This document shows, one piece after another, positions 17,864 to 26,314 of a DNA stretch of 64,000 nt. The translations under genes and the position numbers were made by a program. This DNA is from Pedobacter jeongneungensis (GTDB lineage Bacteria; Bacteroidota; Bacteroidia; Sphingobacteriales; Sphingobacteriaceae), in assembly GCF_000633455.1 (NCBI RefSeq), contig NZ_AYMG01000006.1:1-64000 (forward strand), written 5' to 3'. The notes beneath the pieces are model-generated. The model did no database searches, had not been told where the DNA came from, and saw only the letters and a program-made list of their open reading frames with translations. Each line of letters starts with the position of its first letter. The stretch's first letter is position 1.

Positions 17864-19165
17864 TTATTCCAGCACCTCTTCCACCTTTTTTACCGGAATT
17901 TTAGCCCCCGGCTTAAAATTGGGCTTATTATTCCCTCCTTCAGTTAAAACAGGCTCTTTCTTCGCGGGTTTTTTCTTGAATTTCCTACCATACCAGATCA
18001 AAAAACCGGTTATTGGCAAACTTGCGCCAATTAGGGAGGCTAAAAAAGCCATCACCTTACCCGGGAAGCCTAAAATACTGCCAACGTGAATATCATAATT
18101 CATTTTTCGTAACTTTCCTCCAAAACCTGCTTCTTCGTAAGGTACTGCATAAACACCTTCGCGTTTAAACTCTTTTAAGGTATGCTGATCGAAAGTATAA
18201 CCAATGTTATTATAAAACTGCCCTGTATTGGGATAAACCGTAATATTGATCGTGGCTTTTGCCTTTGAGGTATCAGGAAAATTATAGTAAAACCCCTGCG
18301 ATTTCGGGTGACGGGTAATTACTTTCTGCCAGGCCAGGTCCATTGCTTTCTGTGGTGTATAAAATTTACCTGTTGCTAAAGAATCTGATTCGAGTCGTTG
18401 AAAATCACCTAGTTTTTCTCCACCAGAGGTTACCCAATATAAGCCTTCGCTGTACCATTTAATGCCATAAACCATTCCGGTTAAAGCAATAAAAAGAAGG
18501 AAAATTAAAGAATAAAAACCGAGTACATTATGCAGATCGAGGTTCACCCTTTTAAATGAGGCGCCCCATTTAATTTTGAAACTTTTATCTCGGGTTGATT
18601 TATTCCATTTTTTAGGGTACCACCAGATCAATCCGGTAATTAATAACACCACAAATATCATGGTTCCATAATTAACAATTGGCCTGCCAATGGCATAAGG
18701 TAACCACAAAAAGCGGTGACCATTAAGAATAAACCTAAAAAAATCTACCTCACCCTTTTTATGTACCACTTTACTGATCACTTCACCTGTGTATGGATTT
18801 ATTTTCAGGCTTGTTCCACCACCTCTTCTGCCTTCATCTTTTTTACCCCTCAAATTTAAATTGATCGCCCTTCCTTGCTGATATTGCGCATAAGAAGGAA
18901 TCTTTTCAGGGTAAAGTTTAAAAGCAATGGCACTCAGTTGTGATGGCGTGATAACAGGTTTATCCTGCTTTTCAATTTTGGTTTCAGGCTCCAGTAAACC
19001 TGTAATTTCTTCGTTAAAAACCCAGATACAGCCCGTTACACAAACAATAAGAACAATGATACCCGAAATTAGGCCAAGCCAGAGGTGAAGCCATTTATTG
19101 ATTCTGTTAAATAACGAATCTTTATTTTTTTTCTTTGCCGGAGTAGTTTTATTTAGCATTGCCAT
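17864..19165 (-). CDS. PepSY-domain inner-membrane protein (XusC-like)
   Basis: A 433-residue PepSY-associated transmembrane protein. Helices lie near residues 29-50 (WLHLWLGLISGIIVLIVCVTG), 160-180, 215-237 and 385-405, with PepSY-type periplasmic domains between them. Relatives act in siderophore use, often proposed as inner-membrane iron-siderophore reductases or permeases. It is third in an operon with a TonB receptor and a DUF4374 lipoprotein, the arrangement of Bacteroides XusABC, where XusC has this fold. The tail is Lys/Pro-rich. It starts 32 bases after the DUF4374 stop. Confidence 0.85.
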   Translation of the reverse strand: MAMLNKTTPAKKKNKDSLFNRINKWLHLWLGLISGIIVLIVCVTGCIWVFNEEITGLLEPETKIEKQDKPVITPSQLSAIAFKLYPEKIPSYAQYQQGRAINLNLRGKKDEGRRGGGTSLKINPYTGEVISKVVHKKGEVDFFRFILNGHRFLWLPYAIGRPIVNYGTMIFVVLLITGLIWWYPKKWNKSTRDKSFKIKWGASFKRVNLDLHNVLGFYSLIFLLFIALTGMVYGIKWYSEGLYWVTSGGEKLGDFQRLESDSLATGKFYTPQKAMDLAWQKVITRHPKSQGFYYNFPDTSKAKATINITVYPNTGQFYNNIGYTFDQHTLKEFKREGVYAVPYEEAGFGGKLRKMNYDIHVGSILGFPGKVMAFLASLIGASLPITGFLIWYGRKFKKKPAKKEPVLTEGGNNKPNFKPGAKIPVKKVEEVLE

Positions 19166-19197
19166 TGTTCTGTTTTGTTAGGGGTGAAAGTTTTAAG

Positions 19198-20439
19198 TTA
19201 ATATTGAAGGGCATTTATTGCAGTGATTGTTCCACCTTCAACCTTTAAACCTTTTTTTGCAGCTGCAATTTCTGCATCGAATACATACACATAACTTCCT
19301 TCGCTGGCAGTAGTGATCCCTATGTATCCTGTTTTGCCATCTTTTGGTGCATAATTATTAATCGTTGTTGTTCTGGTAATATCAGCAGGAATGCCGGTTA
19401 CCCATTTAAAGCTTTTGCTGATAACATCAACCACAGCAAATTTTCTTGCCGTTCCTGCCAATGAATTGGGCTGTGGATACATTTGAAGGATAAATATGCC
19501 CTTACCTAAATAAGTCTGACCCGCGATATGGTGACCGCCAGAAACCTCCTGTACGTTAAAGAAATAGTTTTTATCAAATTCAGTAGTCCCTTTGTTAATG
19601 CGGATAACGGCCGATGGATTTTTAGAAGTGGGAACACCTGCATTGGTTGCCGCTGCAAATGAGAAAGCATAAGCATCACCATTATCTGTTTCAACCAAAC
19701 CGTTTACAAAATAAGCACCGATATAACTCGTGCGGTTATCGCGGATTATTTTCTCTAATTTTAAATCAGGATAACTGTAAACCGCAACCCAGGAGCTGTC
19801 AGGGTAAGAGGTACCAAAAACATCTGGCGCAGCTCCTTTAATACTCATATAAGGCGCAAAAAGTTTTTCTCCAACCTGCGTTGCCCAGGTAAAGTGAGCC
19901 CTTTCTCCATTCCCAGCAAGCTTTACAATATTTACCTGCTGTTCACCAACAATCTGATACTTACGCGCATCGATCCTGAACATAGTCGCAAATTCATTTC
20001 CCGAACGGGGAACTTTGATGGTAAATACATCATCTTTCACAGGTGCAAACAGATGCACCGTTTCACTTTGAAAATTGGTCAACTTGCTTAGTTTTCCTGT
20101 ACCATCCAGTCGGTATGAGGTTACAGCACCTGGATTTCCCTGTCCATACAATAAACTAAAAAAACGGTTTTTGTGGGTGAGGTAATAACGGTAAGATCCA
20201 TCTTGTTCTATTCCATTACCTTGTGTGGTAATCATACCCGACTCTAAAGAGTTTGCGGTTAATAAATAATCTGCAATACCTGAAGTACCTATAGGCGTTG
20301 CAGAGATCACAAATTTGGTTGCACCGGTAAGTTCTGTGTCTACATCTACCACTTCCGACGAATCCAGCTCTTTATCACAGCCAGAAAATAGAATGATTAA
20401 TGATAAGCTTAAAAAAGGTAGTATATATCTAGTTTTCAT
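19198..20439 (-). CDS. DUF4374 surface lipoprotein (XusB-like siderophore binder)
   Basis: A 413-residue lipoprotein with lipobox ending FSGC at Cys21. The acidic DKELD just after the cysteine resembles Bacteroidota surface-export signals, so it is probably displayed outside. The body is repetitive beta-strand sequence consistent with a propeller, as in DUF4374. The Bacteroides XusB protein, which binds ferric enterobactin outside the cell, is to my knowledge of this family. Its place between the TonB receptor and the PepSY protein supports a siderophore-binding role; the actual ligand is unknown. Confidence 0.85.
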   Translation of the reverse strand: MKTRYILPFLSLSLIILFSGCDKELDSSEVVDVDTELTGATKFVISATPIGTSGIADYLLTANSLESGMITTQGNGIEQDGSYRYYLTHKNRFFSLLYGQGNPGAVTSYRLDGTGKLSKLTNFQSETVHLFAPVKDDVFTIKVPRSGNEFATMFRIDARKYQIVGEQQVNIVKLAGNGERAHFTWATQVGEKLFAPYMSIKGAAPDVFGTSYPDSSWVAVYSYPDLKLEKIIRDNRTSYIGAYFVNGLVETDNGDAYAFSFAAATNAGVPTSKNPSAVIRINKGTTEFDKNYFFNVQEVSGGHHIAGQTYLGKGIFILQMYPQPNSLAGTARKFAVVDVISKSFKWVTGIPADITRTTTINNYAPKDGKTGYIGITTASEGSYVYVFDAEIAAAKKGLKVEGGTITAINALQY

Positions 20440-20462
20440 GTTATAATATTTTAAGGTTGCGG

Positions 20463-22847
20463 TTATCTGTTGTTGCTAAAAAAGTACCTTACTTTGGCAT
20501 AAAAGGCCCTGCCCGGTTTTTGCAGTGAGAAGTTGTCGTAAATGCGGTTATCCAATAGATTTTTGCATTCCAACCCGATGTTGTATCTACCTCCGCCCAA
20601 AGTGTAAACGGCGTTTACATCCTGCATCCATTGTCTGGGGATATCATATTTAGTATCAGAAGTACCCTGGCTTGGCCACGATAAATAATAAGCGTGCACG
20701 TAAAGCACATTATAACCCAGGGTTAGGGTATTGCCTTTTTTACCAAAGTTGTTAAAGAAAAGCGATGCATCTGCATTCCCAAAAAGGTAAGGCATATTCG
20801 GAATCCGGTCTCTAAACAAAGGGCTTTCCATCGTTTGTCCTTGTTCAAATCGCGTATTATTTCGTAAATTCTGATAGGTTACATTAACACCAGCTGTAAA
20901 TAACTGTTTGAATGAATACCTTACCTCAGATTCAAAACCGATATTAGTTACATCGGCCAGGTTGCCCATCACCTGCTTGGTTTGGTTGTTATTTAAAGAT
21001 GGTCTGATAAAATCTTTCGCATCACGGTACATTACATTGCCATCAAAACTGAAACGGTGGATTTTATTTAATTGAGCCTGATAACTAAAACCTAAATTGT
21101 AGTTATTGCTTTGTTCGGGTTTTAGATCGATATTTCCTTCAAGATTTAATAAATCACCAAAAAGTTCATCGGTTTCCGGCAAACGGTAACTTTTTTCATA
21201 AGATGCCTTAACCTGTAAATTTGGGATAATAAAATAAGTAGACGCAATGCCATAACCCGTTTTACTATAACTGTTCTTTTGGGTTAAATAAGCTACATCA
21301 CCCCAGTTACCACTTGGGTTATAACTTTGTGAGTACTTGTTAGATTGATAAAACTGTTTCGCAAATACCGAAGTGTTCCATTTTTCTGAAGCACTGTATT
21401 TATAGCCCAAACCCAGTACATTTTTGTTGTTAATGCGTGGCTGTTCGTATTTTTCAGCATCAGGATAAAGCTCATCAGCACCTTTTCTGTTAAAACTGTT
21501 AAACACATTATTTAACGATAATGAATGGTGCTCATCAATGGTGTAACTCAGGTTTGCAGTAGCCAATCCGTTATTGTTGCGAAATTTATACATCGAACGT
21601 TCGCGTTCGCTACCTGCACCAGGATATTCTTTATAATCCTGAAACCAGTTGTAACGGCGGTAAACCGTGTCGATATTCTGCTCAGTACCAAAATTAAAAT
21701 TTCCGTTTACGCGAAGATCCAAACCTTTCGTAAATAAATCTTTTTTGGCGTATTTAACGGTAGGCATTAAAATACTACCCTTTCTGTGCCAATCGCCAAA
21801 TACACTGATCATCCTTGCTCCTGTTTGTATTTCCGAATAGTTTTGTCCAACGGTAAGCCCGAACATCAACTGATCGGCAAATGATTTATTTACCACACCG
21901 GCACTGGCAATTAAAGTTTCGTTATGATAAGTATCATTGAAACGTTTAACCACCTGGTTTCTAAAATACTGACCGTTAAAAGCTGCCACGTCGGTGGTTA
22001 CTTTATAATCATTATCAGAATAATTTTGGAAAGCGTTGATCTGCAGTTTAAAACCTGATGGAGCGGTATATCCAGCATTTATAGTCGTTTTATGCGTATT
22101 GAACGAGCCATAAGAATAAGAGGCATCCATATAACTTTTCATGGTATTATCGGTTACAATATTAATTGCACCACCCAAAGCATCAGAGCCCAACCAAACG
22201 GGAACTACGCCTTTATACACTTCTACACGCTGTGCAAGGTTAATCGGGATGTTATTGATCTGGAATGATGAACCAAAATTATCCATCGGTACCCCATCAA
22301 TAAAAAACTTTACCTGCCGGCCCGTAAAACCGTTTAATGAAAAATCCATTCTCGAACCCAGTCCCCCGGCTTCTCTTACCCTTACGCCCGAAACGCGGTC
22401 TAAAGCATGAGAAATATCGAGCGTACTGTTATGCAGTTTCCTGGCATCGATGGAGGTAACATTGAATGCCTGACGGTTCACCTGCTGGTTAGCCGTGCGA
22501 CCGATAACATTCAGCGTTTCCATCTGTTCTGATGATTCGTCCAAACTAAAATTGAAATTTGCAACCGCACCATCAGTTACCTTGATTTCTTTTTTCTGTG
22601 TTTTAAAACCGATTGCTGATACCTGAAGGGTATAATTACCAAAGGGAATATTCAGGATGTTAAAACTTCCTTTTTGATCTGTGATGGTACCATAATTGGT
22701 TTTGTGGATTTTAATCGTAGCGCCTGGGATGGGTTCGCCAGAACTACTTTTGATTTGGCCCGAAATGCTGGAGAGTCGATTTTGGGCAGAAGTAAAAATT
22801 ACGCAGGCACATAGCATGCCCAGTAGCAAAATTTTCTTAATTTGCAT
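20463..22847 (-). CDS. TonB-dependent outer-membrane receptor (XusA-like)
   Basis: A 794-residue receptor, probably for an iron-siderophore complex. It has a signal peptide (residues 1-21), a carboxypeptidase-regulatory-like beta domain (about 27-105, SGQIKSSSGEPIPGATIKI), a plug domain with RVSGVRVREAGGLGSR and VKFFIDGVPMDN, then a 22-strand barrel ending in aromatic YAKVRYFF. Unlike SusC-type receptors it has no SusD partner and is of ordinary siderophore-receptor length. It is first in a three-gene operon with a well-formed promoter and structured leader. Confidence 0.92.
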   Translation of the reverse strand: MQIKKILLLGMLCACVIFTSAQNRLSSISGQIKSSSGEPIPGATIKIHKTNYGTITDQKGSFNILNIPFGNYTLQVSAIGFKTQKKEIKVTDGAVANFNFSLDESSEQMETLNVIGRTANQQVNRQAFNVTSIDARKLHNSTLDISHALDRVSGVRVREAGGLGSRMDFSLNGFTGRQVKFFIDGVPMDNFGSSFQINNIPINLAQRVEVYKGVVPVWLGSDALGGAINIVTDNTMKSYMDASYSYGSFNTHKTTINAGYTAPSGFKLQINAFQNYSDNDYKVTTDVAAFNGQYFRNQVVKRFNDTYHNETLIASAGVVNKSFADQLMFGLTVGQNYSEIQTGARMISVFGDWHRKGSILMPTVKYAKKDLFTKGLDLRVNGNFNFGTEQNIDTVYRRYNWFQDYKEYPGAGSERERSMYKFRNNNGLATANLSYTIDEHHSLSLNNVFNSFNRKGADELYPDAEKYEQPRINNKNVLGLGYKYSASEKWNTSVFAKQFYQSNKYSQSYNPSGNWGDVAYLTQKNSYSKTGYGIASTYFIIPNLQVKASYEKSYRLPETDELFGDLLNLEGNIDLKPEQSNNYNLGFSYQAQLNKIHRFSFDGNVMYRDAKDFIRPSLNNNQTKQVMGNLADVTNIGFESEVRYSFKQLFTAGVNVTYQNLRNNTRFEQGQTMESPLFRDRIPNMPYLFGNADASLFFNNFGKKGNTLTLGYNVLYVHAYYLSWPSQGTSDTKYDIPRQWMQDVNAVYTLGGGRYNIGLECKNLLDNRIYDNFSLQKPGRAFYAKVRYFFSNNR

Positions 22848-22873
22848 GGCTTTTAATTAGAGATTAAAGGTGA

Positions 22874-22914
22874 GCCGGATTCCGGTTTTGCCACACGGGT
22901 CCGAACCGTGTGGC
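22874..22914 (-). promoter_or_regulatory. Two hairpins in the leader of the XusABC-like operon
   Basis: GCCACACGG (22890-22898) pairs with CCGTGTGGC (22906-22914), a perfect nine-base GC-rich stem with a seven-base loop. A second stem, GCCGGA/TCCGG, follows at 22874-22885. Both lie in the predicted mRNA leader between the promoter and the receptor start codon at 22847. The structure does not match a riboswitch I know. Confidence 0.5.
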
Positions 22915-22928
22915 TTTCTTATCTGCCG

Positions 22929-22960
22929 CAAATATAGCCTCTATTTAGATCAAGTCCAAA
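22929..22960 (-). promoter_or_regulatory. Promoter of the XusABC-like operon
   Basis: On the minus strand TTTG (22957-22960) is followed, after 20 bases, by TATATTTG (22929-22936). This matches the Bacteroidota TTTG-N19/20-TAnnTTTG promoter and is the best promoter match in the window. Confidence 0.7.
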
Positions 22961-23121
22961 TAAGAATTAACCATTAGTTTGATTGATACACCTCTCCGAT
23001 TGATCAAAATTCTTTAACCTTACTGATCAACTGAAGATTAGTGCCAATTTTCCTTAATAAAAAAAGGTTAAAACCCTTTTGCCTTAGTGCATGTTATTGA
23101 TGTACAACAAAACCAATGTAT

Positions 23122-23703
23122 ATGAAAAAGTTAATTTATGTAATGGCCGTTTCAGCCTTAGCCTTTCAGGCCTGTGGTGGTGGAAATAAAGATGCCAAAG
23201 AAAGTGCCGATAGTTTAAACATGGCAAAAGACACCACTTCGAACGTTGCAGCCACGGGAGGAATTGCAGTAGATGATGCAGATGCTAAATTTACTACCCA
23301 GGCAGCTGTTGGCGGCATGGCCGAAGTAGAATTAGGTAAACTGGCCCTCGAAAAAAGCAGCAACGCACAAGTTAAGGAATTTGCAACCATGATGGTTAAA
23401 GATCATGGTATGGCCAATGCAGAACTTATGGCCATTGCAAAACAGAAAAACATTACCCTACCAAGTACAGTTGACGATGAGCATAAGAAAAAAATGGAAG
23501 ACCTGAGTAAGAAAACAGGCTCAGATTTCGATAAAGCTTATGTTGATGCTATGGTTAGCGGACACAAATCGACCTTAAAATTGATGGAAGATGAATCGAA
23601 AGATGGTAAAGATGCAGATCTGAAAGCATTTGCCACCAAAACTGCTCCTATTGTTCAAAGCCACCTGGTAATGATCAACAAGATTAACGATAGCATGAAA
23701 TAA
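23122..23703 (+). CDS. DUF4142 lipoprotein
   Basis: A 193-residue exported lipoprotein, lipobox ending AFQAC, with a Gly/Asn/Lys-rich linker and a DUF4142 four-helix bundle (TQAAVGGMAEVELGKLALEK to KTAPIVQSHLVMINKIND). Family function is unknown; the fold is ferritin-like. I use the second ATG (MKKLIYVMAVS), which gives the standard signal peptide. It shares the DUF4142 domain with the gene at 11346-12017 but lacks that gene's insert. Confidence 0.88.
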   Translation: MKKLIYVMAVSALAFQACGGGNKDAKESADSLNMAKDTTSNVAATGGIAVDDADAKFTTQAAVGGMAEVELGKLALEKSSNAQVKEFATMMVKDHGMANAELMAIAKQKNITLPSTVDDEHKKKMEDLSKKTGSDFDKAYVDAMVSGHKSTLKLMEDESKDGKDADLKAFATKTAPIVQSHLVMINKINDSMK

Positions 23704-23712
23704 TTTATTCAA

Positions 23713-23754
23713 ACGTATTAAATCTCTTCACTCATTTTAAGAGATTTAATACGT
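23713..23754. terminator. Bidirectional terminator, perfect 16-base stem
   Basis: 23713-23728 (ACGTATTAAATCTCTT) is exactly complementary to 23739-23754, with a ten-base loop. It separates the convergent DUF4142 and receiver genes. Confidence 0.85.
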
Positions 23755-23760
23755 TATCTA

Positions 23761-24144
23761 TTACCGGCTGTCTCTCCTCATAATATCTGTGATAGCCAAA
23801 TTTATTTTTTCATAAGTAATAGGCTTAACGATAAATTTATCACAATAAACAGCAAAAGCATCCAATGCGTATTTTTCGTGGCCGGTAACAAATATGAGAT
23901 AGCGGACATGATCTCGTAGCACTTTGGCCACATCAAGGCCTGAAACCTCCATCCCAATATCCAGAAACAGAATATCCAGGTCATTTATTTTTTTGATGGC
24001 CATAATGCCTTCAATTGGGTCGGTATAAGTAGCAATGGTAGTTAATTCGTTATTACGGGCAATAAAATTGCCTAAAATATCGATACTGAGCTGATCATCA
24101 TCAATAATGATGCATTTGAGTTGAGCGGTATTAAATGGTTGCAT
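23761..24144 (-). CDS. Stand-alone receiver of the LytTR-regulator type
   Basis: A 127-residue CheY-like domain with the phosphoacceptor Asp62 (LFLDIGMEVSGLD), the acidic cluster IIDDDQ and the lysine in FIVKPI. The sequence style (VTGHEKYALDAFAVYCDKFIVKP) is that of receivers in LytTR response regulators, but the DNA-binding domain is absent and a stop follows the receiver directly. It may be a phosphate sink or act through protein contacts. A TATTTTTG -7 box lies 27 bases upstream. Confidence 0.88.
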   Translation of the reverse strand: MQPFNTAQLKCIIIDDDQLSIDILGNFIARNNELTTIATYTDPIEGIMAIKKINDLDILFLDIGMEVSGLDVAKVLRDHVRYLIFVTGHEKYALDAFAVYCDKFIVKPITYEKINLAITDIMRRDSR

Positions 24145-24170
24145 TATTTAATATTTTTAGATAGTGTTGC

Positions 24171-24178
24171 CAAAAATA
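24171..24178 (-). promoter_or_regulatory. -7 promoter box of the lone receiver
   Basis: Minus strand TATTTTTG, a TAnnTTTG match 27 bases before the start at 24144. A -33 element is not evident. Confidence 0.4.
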
Positions 24179-24361
24179 TGCCTAATAGCTAATTTATTCT
24201 TATAAAATAATACTTGTAACCTTAATTCGAGTAGGAATAATCTTGATTTATATCAAAATATCTTCAAATTCAATGAAGACACTTACACACATATTAAATG
24301 TAATTATTAGCCTACAATACTGTATGATATAGTTCTACCGCAAATTTAAATGATTTGAGGT

Positions 24362-25036
24362 TTAAAATTCTGGCGGGGTATGCCAGTTAATGAAGGTTTT
24401 CCGGCTGATGATTTTTAGATAAGGATAATTTCCATTTAATTGTTTCCGTTGTTTTAGCTCATACAAAAAATGTCCACCTAAGTCTACAATTATTTTTGCG
24501 GTAGCTAAATACCATACACTATGTGGTTGTTTCCAGCAAAAAGAGTATAGATTAGAAGTCAGTTTGATATCTTTAAGCTCGGGATGATAAAAATTAAGTA
24601 TTTTAGGATTGGCTATTCCTTGCGCTACCTCTGCTTTTCGCACCATAGAAAGGTGATCGGAATGGCAAAATTCGTAATCTGCCAGTTTAGGATCATCCAC
24701 ATCAGGCAGGTGCTTCAGGATTTTAAAACCTTTAAACTTTTTACCGTTTAATACCCAGATCAGGTTGGGATAAAAGGCTTCCCTACTCTGGAGTTCAGCC
24801 GCTGTAATCGGCGAATTCTGAAATTCTATGGTATAACCAGAAGGTGTAAATACATCAGCACGGTGGATGTCCGTATTTGCGGCATCGTAAAAGGCAATCT
24901 CCCTGAAGGAAGATGGGAAAGCCAGCTTCCAATCTCGGTGCCAAGCGGTTTCTTTACGGTAATACTCTTTCTTCAGCGCTGCAATATCAGGAACTTGAGC
25001 AGGAAGAATATCTTTTTTTATTTCACTGTTATCCAT
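24362..25036 (-). CDS. CoiA-like competence nuclease-domain protein
   Basis: A 224-residue cytoplasmic protein matching the nuclease core of CoiA. HRDWKLAFPSSFREIAF and IHRADVFTPSGYTIEFQNS give the D...ExQ pattern of PD-(D/E)XK-type endonucleases, followed by the family's FYPNLIWVLNG. CoiA is linked to DNA uptake in Gram-positives; in Bacteroidota these short homologues often stand alone and their role is uncertain. The N-terminal and C-terminal zinc or helical parts of full CoiA are missing. A promoter with TTG-N20-TAAATTTG lies upstream. Confidence 0.8.
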   Translation of the reverse strand: MDNSEIKKDILPAQVPDIAALKKEYYRKETAWHRDWKLAFPSSFREIAFYDAANTDIHRADVFTPSGYTIEFQNSPITAAELQSREAFYPNLIWVLNGKKFKGFKILKHLPDVDDPKLADYEFCHSDHLSMVRKAEVAQGIANPKILNFYHPELKDIKLTSNLYSFCWKQPHSVWYLATAKIIVDLGGHFLYELKQRKQLNGNYPYLKIISRKTFINWHTPPEF

Positions 25037-25077
25037 TCTATGCGGTTAGCATACACAAATCAATCTCTAAGGGAAAA

Positions 25078-25108
25078 CAAATTTAAGCTAATTATTTTAG
25101 TACGGCAA
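25078..25108 (-). promoter_or_regulatory. Promoter of the CoiA-like gene
   Basis: Minus strand TTG (25106-25108), 20-base spacer, then TAAATTTG (25078-25085). This matches the Bacteroidota promoter pattern. Confidence 0.5.
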
Positions 25109-25266
25109 GGGGTTGGGGCGGAGCGTTTGGAGTTTGGCGCCTAGTGAACCACAGAGAACGCAGAGAAAAGGCACAGCGCAGACAAAGCTGGGTTGATTTT
25201 TTTTGAAACTTTATCTTCGAACCTCCGACTTCGGACTTCCGACTATAAGACTAAGGACTAAATTAC

Positions 25267-25274
25267 TAACTTTG
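25267..25274 (+). promoter_or_regulatory. -7 box directly before a small gene
   Basis: TAACTTTG ends four bases before the start codon at 25279, suggesting a leaderless transcript, as at 17425 and 31533. Confidence 0.4.
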
Positions 25275-25278
25275 CCTC

Positions 25279-25497
25279 ATGACCATCCCAGAAATACAGC
25301 AATTAGAAGATTTTTTTGCCCAGGCCGGAAAGCAACAGGTGCCCATTTATCTTAACGAAGCTACAGTGATTACCGATTATGAACATTTTTTGGAAAGTCA
25401 TTTAACGCCTTTAAAACTAAATCCGGAGGCAAAAGTGAATATTCCGATTATCCATAGGTTAAAAATGTTGAAACTTTTGATTGAGTCGAACGCTTAG
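25279..25497 (+). CDS. DUF6965-like small protein
   Basis: A 72-residue soluble protein, with sequence resembling the DUF6965 family of short Bacteroidota proteins (IQQLEDFF...PIYLNEATVITDYEHFLESHL...HRLKMLKLLI). No function is known. Family assignment is from memory and only moderately sure; that it is coding is more certain from its composition and from the promoter box at its start. Confidence 0.65.
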   Translation: MTIPEIQQLEDFFAQAGKQQVPIYLNEATVITDYEHFLESHLTPLKLNPEAKVNIPIIHRLKMLKLLIESNA

Positions 25498-25608
25498 AAA
25501 TCAGGTCTTAAAATCAAGAAAAAATTTCCACATCCGTTTAAAACTTTTCTTTTTATAAAATTGTTCTCTTGTTGATTTTTGATCCCACACAAATTTTAAC
25601 AACAACAT

Positions 25609-25812
25609 ATGGAAACCATTCTAACCGACGCTGATTATAAATTAGTCATCAACCGCATTGCGCTACTCTCTTCAAAACACAGCCTTTCTGCTATAGAAAA
25701 TGAAGAATTAAATCAGTTAAGTGCTATGGCAATAGCGTACGAATGCAGAAGATATGATTTTACAATTAGTCAATCGTATCAAAACCGGCAAATTTGTCAT
25801 CCTGAAAGATAA
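25609..25812 (+). CDS. Short HigA-N-terminus-like protein ending in a repeat
   Basis: Residues 1 to about 50 (DYKLVINRIALLSSKHSLS, then ENEELNQLSAMAIAYE) resemble the N-terminal helical region of HigA-type antitoxins, which precedes their Xre DNA-binding domain. Here no helix-turn-helix follows. The frame instead runs into a TTTGTCATCCTGAAAG repeat, which supplies the last residues (ICHPER) and the stop codon. It may be the remnant of an antitoxin cut by repeat insertion. No toxin gene is adjacent. Confidence 0.4.
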   Translation: METILTDADYKLVINRIALLSSKHSLSAIENEELNQLSAMAIAYECRRYDFTISQSYQNRQICHPER

Positions 25813-26092
25813 TTTACAGTATAACAATCAACACAATAATATACGCGTAAAAATTCCCTGGGGCTAACATCACTTCTAGAGGAGTGCGAAACAATCGAAA
25901 ACCCAAAGGATCAGCGAATCTAAATCTGTCAAGAAAGATCGCTCCACTCAGCTTTGCTTCGGTCAAGATGCCGACATTTCTATTTGAATCGATCAATTTG
26001 TCATTCTGAATGAAATGAAGGATCTATAAAAAGTAATTTAGCTACAAAATTCTATAGTTAAGGATTCATCATTGCATTCAGAATGACAAATT
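25795..26092. repeat. Dispersed repeat block with an 18-base inverted repeat
   Basis: AATTTGTCATTCTGAATG at 25995-26012 is exactly repeated in inverted form at 26075-26092, bounding a 98-base non-coding element. The preceding part (25795-25990) holds CATCCTGAAAGAT and GATCGCTCCACTCAGC...CGGTCAAGATG motifs of other dispersed repeats. From 26093 to 26314 I see only AT-rich leader sequence of pta. Confidence 0.65.
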
Positions 26093-26314
26093 AATTATTA
26101 AGAATTATCTCCTATTTATTATTCGCGGAATATTAATCCCAGTTCTCATAAAAAAAGATTATTATCAACCCTTCAGTCGCAACCATTCGGTTTCGCAAAT
26201 TTATTTTGAATTATTTTTACTGTCGCTAAAAACTTAACCGTCTTAAATTTTTAAAATAAATATTTCCAGCTATATTGGGCCTAATTGGTTATTGCTTTAA
26301 TTGTTCCCTATTTT

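Noticed and set aside
25609..25812. Functional HigA antitoxin of a toxin-antitoxin pair
   Set aside because: The helix-turn-helix is missing, the end is repeat-derived and there is no toxin gene beside it.
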